Assembly: GCA_014843695.1 (NCBI GenBank)
Contig: CM026403.1
Location: 46,339,645-46,403,644, forward strand
From: Archivesica marissinica
Lineage: Eukaryota; Mollusca; Bivalvia; Venerida; Vesicomyidae
Direction of reading: 5' to 3'
DNA: 64,000 nt
Part shown: piece after piece, positions 1 to 9,640 of the stretch
Numbering within the stretch: position 1 is the first letter of the stretch
How the letters are laid out: the number at the start of each line of letters is the position of its first letter
Notes under the pieces: generated by a model
Database searches by the model: none
Told to the model about the DNA's origin: nothing
The model's input: the letters and a program-made list of their open reading frames with translations, nothing else
Position numbers and translations under genes: made by a program

Positions 1-898
1 TCTGGTAACTCCCTTTTCTAGATGACTGTATGTCTGGTAACTCCCTTTTCTAGATGACCGTAGGTCTGGTAACTCCTTTGGTAGATGACCGTAGGTCTGG
101 TAACTCCCTTTTCTAGATGACCGTAGGTCTGGTATCTCCTTGGTAGATGACCGTAGGTCTGGTAACTCCCTTTTCTAGATGACCGTAGGTCTGGTAACTC
201 CTTTGGTAGATGACCGTAGGTCTGGTATCTCCCTTTTCTAGATGACCGTAGGTCTGGTATCTCCCTTTTCTAGATGACCGTAGTTCTGGTATCTCCCTTT
301 TCTAGATGACCGTAGTTCTGGTAACTCCCTTTTCTAGATGACCGTAGGTCTGGTAACTACCTTTTCTAGATGACCGTAGGTCTGGTAACTCCCTTTTCTA
401 GATGACCGTAGTTCTGGTAACTCCCTTTTCTAGATGACCGTAGGTCTGGTAACACCCTTTTCTAGATGACCGTAGGTCTGGTAACTCCCTTTTCTAGATG
501 ACCGTAGTCTGGTAACTCCCTTTTCTAGATGACCGTAGGTCTGGTAACTCCCTTTTCTAGATGACCGTAGGTCTGGTAACTCCCTTTTCTAGATGACCGT
601 AGGTCTGGTAACTCCCTTTTCTAGATGACCGTAGGTCTGGTAACTCCCTTTTCTAGATGACCGTAGGTCTGGTAACTCCCTTTTCTAGATGACCGTAGGT
701 CTGGTAACTCCCTTTTCTAGATGACCGTATGTCTGGTAACTCCCTTTTCTAGATGACCGTAGGTCTGGTAACTCCCTTTTCTAGATGACCGTAAGTCTGG
801 TATCTCCCTTTTTTTCTAGATGACCGTAGGTCTGGTAACTCCCTTTTCTAGATTACTGTAGGTCTGGTAACTCCCTTTTCTAGATGACCGTAGGTCTG
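1..898. repeat. 32-bp minisatellite array
   Basis: About 28 head-to-tail copies of a 32-bp unit with core CTCCCTTTTCTAGATGACCG. The array enters from outside the window. A shorter variant (CTCCTTTGGTAGATGACC) occurs near 75, 135 and 200, showing subunit types mixed within the array. The last copy breaks off at about 898 into unique sequence. No coding meaning. Confidence 0.95.
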
Positions 899-1209
899 GA
901 AGGAAACACAATTCATTTCCATATCTATATGTAATAACGGGTTAGGTAACCATTATGTTCCAAGCTTAAAACGCCAGGTTTCCCGTTAATTCACTGTAGT
1001 ATTTGATTCTGTTGAACACTAGGTTGTCGGGGGGATATTATTTTGAGATAGGCGTTGTGTGGGGCGGGAGGGTGAAATAACAATAACCAATTGGATTATT
1101 GATTAGTTTGATTGACAGGAGTTGACTGGGCAATTATAGCATACTATTCTATATTATTTACAATGAGAAATGATGATGGTGATTAAGATTGTTGTGATGA
1201 CAATGTAGC
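899..1209. other. Unassigned intergenic sequence
   Basis: Single-copy-looking AT-rich sequence between the 32-bp array and the LINE remnant. No ORF, exon or repeat could be recognised. Confidence 0.5.
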
Positions 1210-2265
1210 TTCGCTGATGATGCAACTTTTGTTACAGATGGGTCAAAGAAATCGTTTGAAACAATAATAAATGTTATTGATAATTTCAGTCATGTATCAG
1301 GGTTAAAACTTAATAAAAATAAATGCAATGTGGAGCTGGTTCATTAAAAAATTCAAACATATGTTTTTCTCAAATAAACATTGTAATTGGACATCTGGAT
1401 GTGCTCGCTCTTAGTTTATACACATTTATTTTAGCTCGATTGCGAAACAAGATCTTACAACTTATATTAATCACTCTCGAGATTTCATTCCTGATGGAAT
1501 CCATCGCCACTAGGCAGAGAGAAGAGGCAATGTGGAATTTAATTCCCTTGCCTAAGTCCCAATTGTAATGACTACAGTTGGGGGTGAACTCCGGGCCTTT
1601 CGCACCTGAAGCGAACACACTCGCTCTTTGAGAATAACTGACTACACCGACACTATCAATGAAATATGTATACCGGTACACAAATTAAATCTTTTAAAAA
1701 ATTATAGGAAGCAATGGCAACATTTGAAACTAACACTTCTTGGAAAAGCTACAGTTATAATTCGTTTGCACTCCCGATGTACAGTATTAGTGTTTTATCT
1801 ACTCCGGACACAGAAATTATTATGTCTTTAGAAAAGTTTATAAAAGTATATGGGATGGAAAACCAGATAAAATAAAGAGAAAAACTATTAAGAATGACTA
1901 TTTATATGGGGAATTAAAATGATAGATTTTAATATATTTACATTAACGAAAAGAAACTGGGTAAAATATTTGATACATATAAAGAAATATCGGTTTATGG
2001 GGAACTCTATTTGAGTGTAACATAGATAAACAAGAAATACAAAAACATATACAAGATTCTTTATTTTTGAAAAATCTTATTATCTCGTGCAACATAATTA
2101 AAACTTCTGCCAAAATGTACCAAGACACAAACAACGAAATTATATAGACCAATGTAAATATAAAAGCCACCAATAAGACATTTTTCTATAAGAAATGGAC
2201 AGAGGAAGATATGGAACATCTTTATGACTTCATAAAAAATAAATTTACTCCTAAAAATGAGTAGC
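1210..2265 (+). pseudogene. Decayed LINE reverse transcriptase (non-LTR retrotransposon ORF2 fragment)
   Basis: The reading from 1210 begins with FADD, the reverse transcriptase palm motif, and runs to SGLKLNKNKC before a stop at 1345. After an inserted SINE-like segment (about 1425-1640) the homology resumes. First comes a WKQ-like stretch followed by LTLLGKATVI (about 1705-1760). Then, in shifting frames, come an STPDTEI segment, a WDGKPDKIKRKTIKND segment (about 1850-1900) and a KKWTEEDMEHLYDF segment (about 2190-2240). This order (palm, thumb, then the W-D-G-K-P region) is that of APE-type LINE ORF2 proteins of the L1/Tx1 style. Frameshifts and stops throughout show it is dead. The endonuclease and the earlier RT blocks are absent, so it is 5'-truncated, as is usual for LINE insertions. 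The exact clade is uncertain. Confidence 0.8.
1425..1640 (-). mobile_element. SINE-like element, CATTCCTGATGGAAT family, inside the LINE remnant
   Basis: Related to segments at 3836-4062, 9428-9640 and 58312-58519. Shared landmarks on the + strand are an AGCTCGATTGCGAAACAA start, CTCGAGA, TTCCTGATGGAAT and CCTTTCGCACCTGAA. The box-A-like head is not recognisable in this copy. It splits the LINE remnant, so it inserted after the LINE. Confidence 0.65.
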
Positions 2266-2895
2266 GTTACTCAGTTGGTGGAAATACAAATTTCGTTGAT
2301 CACTCGATGAAATAAAATCCCATCTTACACTAATAAACACAAATCTTTTTCTTTTATGATTTCCAATGACTTTGGCTAATATAATATTTGTTTTCAAATT
2401 GTATTCATTTTAACTTCCCTGTCTGGAGCCTCATTGCCTACATGACACAACTGCACAACCACTTCTCTTAGTGTGAACGTCTGTAATAAGAACTTGTTCC
2501 TGTATAATTTTCAAGTTAGTCTCTGTTTGCTGTCAAAATTTAAATACTACATACAAAACCAATTCATTACGATATATTACTTAATAGTTAAATGTTCAAG
2601 ATAGTCAGAAAATAGCTAAAATACAAAAGTACATCTAACCACTCAGGAATACGAAGTGCAACCGATGGCAGAGAAAATGCCATCTTTCACTGTTTCAAAG
2701 TGGTGTAAGATGGAGTTTTCTTTCATTGAGACAAGTGGAATAACAATTTTATTTCACTGATAAATTTCTATGTCATTGGAAAACATAAAATAAAAGAAAT
2801 AATCCTTACTGTAAAAAGTTGATATAATGCAATCTGAATGTCCATTTAAACTAATACAGCCCTCCTTCAGCTAAAATAACAATAACACACTTACA
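2266..2895. other. Unassigned AT-rich sequence
   Basis: No coding potential or recognisable repeat family. It lies downstream of the CLCC1-like terminal exon on the minus strand and may contain its 3' flank. Confidence 0.4.
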
Positions 2896-3122
2896 GGTTC
2901 GATCCCCCATCTGACCCTAATAAAATTAACAGTCTTTCAGTTGGGACTTTAAACCGGTCTCGTGTCGGTGCTGTACACCGTGCACGTAAAAGAACAAGAG
3001 GAGACTCTGGAATGGGTCTCTGTCTGTATCATTGCACTATCCTCCAAAAATCTAAAATGACTAATCTCTTCAGGATGCGTCGCTCATATGGGCAACCAGT
3101 AGCGACGATAAATAAACGTAAA
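2896..3122 (-). repeat. Dispersed repeat R1 (GTGCACGG type), inverted relative to the copy at 7915-8150
   Basis: Contains the inverse of the landmarks seen at 7915-8150: GGTTCGATCCCCCATCTGAC, TCTTTCAGTTGGGAC, CACCGTGCACGTAAAAGAAC and CGCTCATATGGGCAACC. The two copies are inverted with respect to one another and bracket the middle and last CLCC1-like exons. The GGTTCGATCCCC string resembles a tRNA B box, so a SINE origin is possible but unproven. Confidence 0.7.
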
Positions 3123-3278
3123 ACACAGACATTGTAGTTGTACCGGGTTACATGTAGGGTTTGTAGATAATAAATATGAGACAATAATTCATATTGCTGA
3201 TAATTGTTAACATTTTTGTCTGTCCAAAGTATATGGAGTCTCCTGATAACTTTCTTGGCTGCTACATATATCCGTGTC

Positions 3279-3584
3279 CTAACTACACTCAATAGAAGAA
3301 TAAAGGTTTCTCTTTTGTCTTTCCAATTCCACTATTCTTTTCTGACCTTTGACTTTCAAATACACTGGGGTTTTAGGCTCAAACTTCAACAGCAGTGGTA
3401 AATGGATCCGGTATCCGAACAACATGATCAATGTCAACAGTAAGAAACCGACGACAATAGTAAGCATAATCGGTTGCCATGGAGATGGAATTTCCGTGAA
3501 GAAGAGTCGCAGTGCACGTCCAAGACCACCAAGGATGATTTCAAGTGGATAGATAATGCAGTGAGAAAATGCCGATGATATTAC
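3279..3584 (-). CDS. CLCC1: CLCC1-like protein, terminal coding exon
   Basis: CLCC1 is an endoplasmic reticulum membrane protein described as an anion channel. This exon encodes about 101 residues and ends with TAG at 3281-3279. A polypyrimidine tract and CAG acceptor lie at 3587-3585 on the minus strand, and the exon opens in phase 0. It reads an aromatic/hydrophobic lead with YPLEIILGGLGRALR, then LFFTEIPSPWQPIML, then one strongly hydrophobic membrane segment (about residues 44-66), then a basic tail with KRIVELERQKR. In vertebrate CLCC1 the same order (an EPLKHIG-like stretch, a K-E-I-P motif, then the last membrane span) follows the segment encoded by the middle exon. Vertebrate proteins have a much longer cytosolic tail, so this mollusc-like form is short or has further exons that I cannot see. 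This exon has no counterpart in the second copy of the locus. Confidence 0.78.
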   Translation of the reverse strand, partial: VISSAFSHCIIYPLEIILGGLGRALRLFFTEIPSPWQPIMLTIVVGFLLLTLIMLFGYRIHLPLLLKFEPKTPVYLKVKGQKRIVELERQKRNLYSSIECS

Positions 3585-3687
3585 CTGCAAAAAATGGAGA
3601 AATATTCAGCATTTACATCACCGGTACACCAGTGAATTAAAGGCATATATTGCTATCGAAGATAGCTAAAATTGTTGTCATAAACTA

Positions 3688-4133
3688 TAGTCGAAAATCT
3701 GTTAGTTGTCACCTCTAATAAGCAGCCAACTAATCCTAATTAGCAATCTTAGCTGACAATTTATTGCCTTATTTACCTCTATTTAGCAGCTACCTGCACT
3801 AATCAATCATTTTCTATAATTCCATTAGTTAATACAAATTTATCTTAGCTCAATTGCGAAACAAGTTCTTACAACTTATATTAATCATTCTCGAGACCTC
3901 ATTCCTGATGGAATTCATCGCCATGAGGGAGAGAGAAGAGGCAGTATGGAATTTAATTTCTTGGCCAAAAGCACAATCGAAACGGCTCCAGCAGGACTTG
4001 AGCTCCGGACCTTTCGCACCTGAAATGACCATGTTACCACTGCGCTATCACGACTTCCACAATGTTGGCCATGTCATACAGGTATGGGGCCTCCCAATTT
4101 CATTGACAGGCTGCTTAAGACGGGTTTGACTGT
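3688..4133. mobile_element. MITE of the CAGTCAAACCTG type, interrupted by a SINE
   Basis: The left part carries TAATAAGCAGCC motifs and the right end reads CTGCTTAAGACGGGTTTGAC followed by TGTA. This matches the internal and end motifs of the complete 160-bp element at 30119-30278 (TTAAGCAGCC, ACAGGTTTGGCCTG, TA flanks). The SINE-like segment at 3836-4062 sits inside it. The left terminus is degenerate. Confidence 0.45.
3836..4062 (-). mobile_element. tRNA-derived SINE-like element (CATTCCTGATGGAAT family)
   Basis: Read on the minus strand it starts near TAGCGCAGTGGTAACATGG, a box-A-like string, followed about 35 bp later by GAGCTCAAGTCC, a degenerate box B. The body contains the family landmark ATTCCATCAGGAATGAGG. 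The tail TTAATATAAGTTGTAAGAAC is shared with the SINE ending near 23900. Most complete family member in the window. Confidence 0.7.
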
Positions 4134-4239
4134 ATACAGGTTTTGGAAGGGTTAGTTCTGAACTGTCACTGCAACAGAAACTATGATGCTAGGCTGTTTC
4201 TTAGTTTGTGGGGTATGTCGCTCAGCTTAGGTCAAACGA

Positions 4240-4430
4240 CGACTCTCCAGCTAGTGGAGGAAAACCCTGGGTGTGCCACTCCAAGTAGTATGGCAGGTAC
4301 GGACGTGCACCCAGGTAGAACGACCGATCTGCCACAATCCACCTTCCTCACATAAAAGAAATTGACACCCCCAGTGGTATTCAAACCTACAGTGCTTCGG
4401 CCACGGAGGCCCCATACTGGTATAACATTG
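4240..4430 (-). repeat. Dispersed repeat R3 (CCAGGTAGAACGACCGAT type)
   Basis: Shares with 31255-31425, 35315-35490 and 38700-38880 the order GGAGGAA, CCCTGGGTG / CCCCGGGTG, CACCCAGGTAGAACGACCGA, then CCCCCAGTGG and ATTC(G/A)AAC. The last string reversed is a B-box-like GTTYGAAT. Likely a SINE family read on the minus strand; identity is inferred. Confidence 0.6.
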
Positions 4431-4699
4431 CCAACAACGTTCTAACAAAGCATACCGCTAGGCATATCCAGTTGCCCTGACAAACTTAGTGCATTTCAAA
4501 GTAATCAAAGACGGTCGGAAACTTTAGGAAACTGTGTCACATGACGATTTACCTACTGGATCTTAATACACAACTAGATCTGTGTCCCCTCCCACCCATC
4601 ATTGCAGGTTCATCGGGAATGTTGAAAACTATACACCACTTATTGAGTGGGAATTAATCCATGTAACCTTAACCTTTGGCCCCAAAAATTCGGGTATAG

Positions 4700-4892
4700 T
4701 TATATATATAATAGGACAATATCCCCCCGGACAATATCCCCCCGGAAAATATCCCCCACATATATTTTGACACAGGCGGACAATATCCCCCCCCCCCACA
4801 TCAAAAAGACAAGGCGGACAATATCCCCCCATCAAAGTCAAGGTGGACAATATCCCCCCCCGTGGAAAATCATAGGGCGAACAATTTCCCCC
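4700..4892. repeat. Imperfect direct repeats of GGACAATATCCCCCC
   Basis: Seven or so copies of GGACAATATCCCCCC, all in one orientation, with variable linkers of 0-35 bp and C-runs up to 13 long. The boundary of the large segmental duplication (4802 / 52458) lies inside this repeat. It resembles in style one arm of the foldback-like element at 15724-16326. Confidence 0.8.
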
Positions 4893-4965
4893 CACATTGG
4901 AATATCAAAATGCTTGTGACCGGCTACTGTGCTTTATATGGTTGTCACAAGCTGCAATATTTTAC

Positions 4966-5118
4966 CATTAATGGGGACACCTGCCACATTGGGTCTATTA
5001 GCAGGGCCTTATGGTACTGTAGACAGGGGTCAGCACTCCATGAGAAATGCCACCGTAACCATGACTTTAGGCTCTGTGTCATTGACATCTGGTCTGGTAC
5101 ACATTCAACAGGAATCCC
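4966..5118 (-). CDS. CLCC1: CLCC1-like protein, middle coding exon (copy 1)
   Basis: A 153-bp exon, phase 0 at both ends, encoding 51 residues. The acceptor is TTGTTGTTATTTCAG ending at 5119; the donor at 4965 reads GTAAAA. The peptide holds SADPCLQYHKALLIDPMW, which matches the conserved D-P-C-x-x-Y/H and N/D-P-x-W region that in CLCC1 lies between the second and third membrane spans. It begins GIPVECVPDQ and joins in phase both to the large exon upstream (ending at 8545) and to the terminal exon (starting 3584). The equivalent donor in copy 2 is the stronger GTAAGA, so splicing here may be weaker. The assignment rests on motif order and phase agreement. Confidence 0.8.
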
Positions 5119-5358
5119 CTGAAATAACAACAACTGGATATCATTGGTTATGTTTTTGTGAATTGGGCGCTTGAAATGGTGAAAATAGCATATAAACAAG
5201 TTTCACGGGCATAGTTCTGGTAATAAGAGTACAGTCAATACCCGGAAACATAATTTGTGACTTGACCGTGAAACAAAAGGACACAATCATATTCCCCACC
5301 GCAATATCAAATTGGAACAAGAGTGCAGCCTGAGAGACAAACAACGTAATAACTTTAC

Positions 5359-5490
5359 ATATTTCAAACAATATAATAACTGCACATAATTATTTCAAAC
5401 AACATAATAACTACGTATTCAAACAAGTCATGTTATATATATTCAAACAACATAATAACTGTACATATTCAAACAACGTATAACGTTTTA
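5359..5490. repeat. Outlying copies of the 26-bp ATTCAAACAA repeat
   Basis: A few diverged copies of the unit found in the main array at 6024-7275 (core ATTCAAACAACGTAATAACT), separated from it by about 540 bp of other sequence that contains the long hairpin. Copy 2 equivalent is at 53015-53146. Confidence 0.85.
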
Positions 5491-5660
5491 TCCTACCTTC
5501 ATGCGAAATAACGTACAAAAACGGCCTGCCTAATAAATTTTGCTTTATTAGTCAGTGCCTAATAAAGCTTTCGTGACGGACTACTTTTATGACCCAGATT
5601 ACGGTTTGTAAATAAACAAAGCGTCTGTCGTCACATTGTGTTGTCTGCTGAGTTTGGAAA

Positions 5661-5786
5661 ATGTCCCAAGAAGAAAGTCGTGTACAGGCAAACTTTCAGG
5701 TTGTTTGGGATGAATTAACAGCACTCGATGAGACCCCTCTGGAAACTACTGTTGTCAGAGAAATGTCATTTATCATTTATCTATAA
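5661..5786 (+). CDS. Short open reading frame, 41 codons, unknown
   Basis: ATG at 5661 to TAA at 5784-5786, beginning MSQEESRVQA, acidic and non-repetitive. It is unchanged in length in copy 2 (53317 onward), where one synonymous-looking base change is seen. It sits between TAATAAA-rich hairpin-like sequences, so it may be the relic of a transposon-borne exon. No function is claimed. Confidence 0.15.
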   Translation: MSQEESRVQANFQVVWDELTALDETPLETTVVREMSFIIYL

Positions 5787-5897
5787 ATAGAAATATCAAT
5801 GCGCAACATATTACCAAGTGCGTAGCGAGTTTGTAAGCTGTCATGGCTAGTTTGTTTGTTTTTGTGTCGGGTGCACACTCAGAATGTAGGATAAATA

Positions 5898-6023
5898 GAA
5901 TATTAGGTTACTGTCTTATAAATTTTAATTTATTAGGCTCGTCTCCGAAAAAATACCTCGCCTTGTATTTTTTCGGAGACGAGCCTAATAAATTAAAATT
6001 TATAAGACAGTAACCAAATATTC
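5898..6023. repeat. Near-perfect 59-bp inverted repeat (hairpin), 8-nt loop
   Basis: Arms 5898-5956 and 5965-6023 are reverse complements with a single mismatch (AGGTTAC context: T versus A); the loop is CTCGCCTT. Arms contain GGCTCGTCTCCGAAAAAATAC. The right arm runs directly into the 26-bp array. A likely MITE or snap-back element; the same structure is at 53554-53679 in copy 2. Confidence 0.92.
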
Positions 6024-7275
6024 TCTATATATATATTCAAACAATGTAATAACTGTACATATTCAAACAACGTAATAACTGTCCATATTCAAACAACGTA
6101 TAACATTATATATATTCAAACAACGTAATAACTGTACATATTCAAACAATGTAATAACTGTACATATTCAAACAACGTATAACATTATATATATTCAAAC
6201 ATGTAATAACTGTCCATATTCAAACAATGTAATAACTGTACATATTCAAACAATATAACTGTACATATTCAAACAACGTATAACATTATATATATTCAAA
6301 CAACGTAATAACTGTACATATTCAAACAATGTAATAACTGTACATATTCAAACAACGTATAACTATATATATTCAAACAACGTAATAACTGTACATATTC
6401 AAACAATGTAATAACTGTACATATTCAAACAACGTATAACATTATATATATTCAAACAACGTAATAACTGTACATATTCAAACAATGTAATAACTGTACA
6501 TATTCAAACAACGTATAACATTATATATAAATTAAAATTTATAAGACAGTAACCAAATATTCTCTATATATATATTCAAACAATGTAATAACTGTACATA
6601 TTCAAACAACGTAATAACTGTACATATTCAAACAATGTCATAACATTATATATATTCAAACAACGTAATAACTGTACATATTCAAACAATGTAATAACTG
6701 TACATATTCAAACAACGTAATAACTGTACATATTCAAACAATGTAATAACTGTCCATATTCAAACAATGTAATAACTGTACATATTCAAACAATGTAATA
6801 ACTGTCCATATTCAAACAATGTAATAACTGTACATATTCAAACAACGTATAACATTATATATTCAAACAACGTAATAACTGTCCATATTCAAACAATGTA
6901 ATAACTGTACATATTCAAACAACGTATAACATTATATATATTCAAACAACGTAATAACTGTACATATTCAAACAATGTAATAACTGTACATATTCAAACA
7001 ATGTAATAACTGTACATATTCAAACAATGTCATAACATTATATATATTCAAACAACGTATAACATTATATATATTCAAACAACGTAATAACTGTACATAT
7101 TCAAACAATGTAATAACTGTACATATTCAAACAACGTATAACATTATATATATTCAAACAACGTAATAACTGTACATATTCAAACAATGTAATAACTGTC
7201 CATATTCAAACAATGTACCGTAATAACTACACATATTCAAACAATGTATTAACTGTACATATTGAAACAACGTAA
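6024..7275. repeat. 26/27-bp minisatellite array (copy 1)
   Basis: About 48 copies with core ATTCAAACAACGTAATAACT followed by GTACAT or GTCCAT, mixed with a CGTATAACATTATATAT variant of 26-27 bp. The variants alternate in a rough three-unit higher-order pattern (about 79 bp). At about 6528-6580 the array is interrupted by a second copy of the hairpin right-arm end plus the first array units. Copy 2 of this array is about twice as long. Confidence 0.95.
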
Positions 7276-7296
7276 TTTATAACTGTATACATTAAA

Positions 7297-8425
7297 ACCC
7301 CGGTCCGGTTTAGAGGGGGTTCCGGATAAGAGGGTTTTTTATATTTAACACAAAAAATATAACAAAACATAAATATACACTAGTGCAAAAGAAACATGTA
7401 TTTGTGGAACATGTAGTCATGGACTGCGTATCTAGTTTTGATAAATAATAATTGGAATAATTATTATAATACTTTAATTTCAAAATTACCACAATGTTAA
7501 TAATATCATCTGAATACATGTATATCGTACATTTACACTGTTACTAAATATTAAATTTATAAGAATTATATTAATCAAGATGACTTTGCCCTCTAAGGAC
7601 AATTCTAACGTTCTACGTTTAGACGGAGGTGTTGCCAGTAGTCAGTATTAATCAAAATGAATGATTTTGTTTAGTGGAGAAACTAAAAACAACAGTTTAA
7701 AATATACTCATTACTCTATTATTTGATTGGTTGTTGCTAATATCCAATCGTGTTTCCATAGTGAAACACCAATTCCAATCGAGACCAATGAACATTATCA
7801 CAAATTTAGGCTACAGTTTACAAACAATAGATCAAAGGGATAAAATCAAACACATACCCAACGTGTGAAAAACACAGGGGCCAGCTCTTGCCAGACAATA
7901 ATTGATAAACATTTTTTTTTACGTTTATTTATCGTCGCTACCGGTTGCCCATATGAGCGACACCTCCTGAAGAGATTAGTTATTTTAGATTTTTGGAGGA
8001 TAGTGCAATAATACAGACAGAGATCCATTCCAGCATCTCCTCTGGTTCTTTTACGTGCACGGTGTAAAGCACCGATACGAGACCTCGGTTTAACGTCCCA
8101 TCTGAAAGACTGTTAATTTTATTAGGGTCAGACGGGGGATCGAACCTAAGGTATATTGCCACTTTTATGACAGTACACAAGTATATTCGTTTAACTGGCT
8201 TCTTTTCATAATTGGCATGTCTGGCTTAGAGGGGTCATTTTGTATTGAAAATACACAAAATGTTACGAACTTGTGTCCGGTTTCCGGAGTAGAGGGGTTC
8301 CGGATTACAGGGGTTTATATTACAATGAAAATAGTAGGGAGAAATTCGGGATCGGAGAAAAAGGCCGGTATGGAGGGGGTTCCGGATTAGAGGGGGCCCG
8401 GTTTAGAGGGGTTATACTGTATATT
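7297..8425. mobile_element. DNA transposon / MITE remnant with CCGGTTTAGAGGGG motifs
   Basis: GGTCCGGTTTAGAGGGGGTT and TCCGGATAAGAGGG at 7303-7338, and a cluster of TCCGGATTAGAGGGG-like motifs at 8215-8420 ending CGGTTTAGAGGGGTTATACT at about 8420, just before a GTA. The same motif set forms the subterminal region of the complete TA-flanked element at 32268-33023. Between the two clusters lie about 570 bp of unassigned AT-rich sequence (7346-7914) and repeat R1. Copy 2: 56137-57265. Confidence 0.6.
7915..8150 (+). repeat. Dispersed repeat R1
   Basis: Starts TTTATTTATCGTCGCTACCG and ends at GGGGGATCGAACCTAAG. Inner landmarks are TTACGTGCACGGTGTAAAGC and CTCGGTTTAACGTCCCATCT. Inverted partner at 2896-3122; edge-only relatives at 16383-16430 and 27603-27640 (TCGCCACCGGCGAACCATAT). 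Copy 2 at 56757-56992 differs by an extra T in the leading T-run. Confidence 0.75.
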
Positions 8426-8544
8426 CAAATGCAAAATTGAGATAAATAATGATCAAATTGCACAGTCTTCATGAACACTACGACCCCTCTTTCATTCTCT
8501 ATGCAAGCAAACACATGTAAATAAACACATAGCAAAACACTTAC

Positions 8545-9067
8545 CATTGTCATGTGCGTAACCTTCTCAGCTACCATAGACTGGTACAACCTGACAAACT
8601 CCCAGGGTAAACTCAACAGGAAGGCTACAAACAATAAACCAGTCAACCATGTCCAGTAGTACTTCCTGTTTTGATGACAACCAGATTCAACATTATCATC
8701 AATGCTACTGCATATATTATTTCCATTTATTTTACTGTTTTCAACTCCTGACTTTGTCCGTTCTTCTTGCTGTTTAACACTTTTCCCTCTGTTCTTCTTG
8801 CTTCCGGGACAATTTCTTCTCGAGAAAAGATAACAAGTACTTAGCAATAATATAACAATAGTTGTTATAGACAGTAGATGAAATGAATCAATTTCTTCCA
8901 AAAGAAAAACAATATTTGTTATGCCAATATTTTTTATGGAAGTAAATGCATTTGACAAATCTTCTGTTATGTCATTAATTAATAGGAAGTAGAATTGTTT
9001 CTGTGAGATCGATATTTCTGTGCTGATGCTGCCATCTGGTGCTGAAAATATACCCACAATCCACCAG
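8545..9067 (-). CDS. CLCC1: CLCC1-like protein, large exon (copy 1), 5' splice border deleted
   Basis: The minus-strand reading encodes WWIVGIFSAPDG, a first hydrophobic span (LLSITTIVILLLSTCYLF), a basic, Asn/Ser-rich loop, and a second span continuing into FLLSLPWEFVRLYQ. In CLCC1 the second span is likewise followed by a W-x-x-x-Y-L/K-Y signature. It ends in phase 0 at 8545 with a consensus donor GTAAGT (8544-8539). Compared with 57386-57948, 43 bp are missing at 9067/9068, which removes the acceptor AG and the first 41 exon bases; the edges share a 2-bp GT microhomology. A potential substitute acceptor, TATTTTCAG at 9042, has the same phase and would shorten the protein by 22 residues. 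So this copy may be a broken allele or may make a shortened product. Confidence 0.72.
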
Positions 9068-9230
9068 TAAAATACAATAATCATATATTATATAATACGA
9101 TGATAATATAAATAAATGACAAGTACAGTCATATTGAACCTCAGTCAACAGCCCAAGTAAAGGAGAAGTCGTTCATTCTAATCTTTCTACTGTAAATTAA
9201 TGTGACCTGCGTAAATGGCATAACCAATCC

Positions 9231-9422
9231 ATGCTCATCATGAGTGTTCTGCATAAGTCACGTGCAACTCAGTACAAACAAGTCTGCGATGGTGCGCAGA
9301 AACAAGTGGAATCTTATGACAGTACTCCTATACAGGAAACTCCAACTGCTAAAGCCTTTCAGAATGTAGATGCGAAAGATTATGTGCATATGATTATGAA
9401 ACTACTATTCAACTGTACTTAG
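9231..9422 (+). CDS. Short open reading frame, 63 codons, unknown
   Basis: ATG-initiated, non-repetitive, polar composition with QETPTAKAFQNVDAKDYVHM near the C terminus. It is preserved without length change in copy 2 (58115-58306). It runs up to the start of the SINE-like element at 9428, which could be coincidence. I do not recognise a family; both copies being intact says little because the copies are so young or artificial. Confidence 0.15.
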   Translation: MLIMSVLHKSRATQYKQVCDGAQKQVESYDSTPIQETPTAKAFQNVDAKDYVHMIMKLLFNCT

Positions 9423-9427
9423 TTCAT

Positions 9428-9640
9428 ACAAATTTATTTTAGCTCGATTGTGAAACAATTTCTTAGAACATACATTAATCACTCTCGAGACCTCATTCCT
9501 GATGGAATATATCGCCATGAGGGAGATAGAAGAGGCAATGTGGAATTAAATGCCTTGCCTAAGGGCACAATCGTAACGGCTACAGCAGAGCTCAAACTCC
9601 GGACCTTTCGCACCTGAAGCGAACGTGATATCACGACTTC
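9428..9640 (-). mobile_element. SINE-like element (CATTCCTGATGGAAT family)
   Basis: Same landmarks as 3836-4062: AGCTCGATTGTGAAACAA, CTCGAGACCTCATTCCTGAT, CCTTTCGCACCTGAAGCGAA and CACGACTTCCAC. The box-A end is shortened. Copy 2 at 58312-58519 has a 5-bp deletion in TTGCCTAAGGGCAC. Confidence 0.7.
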
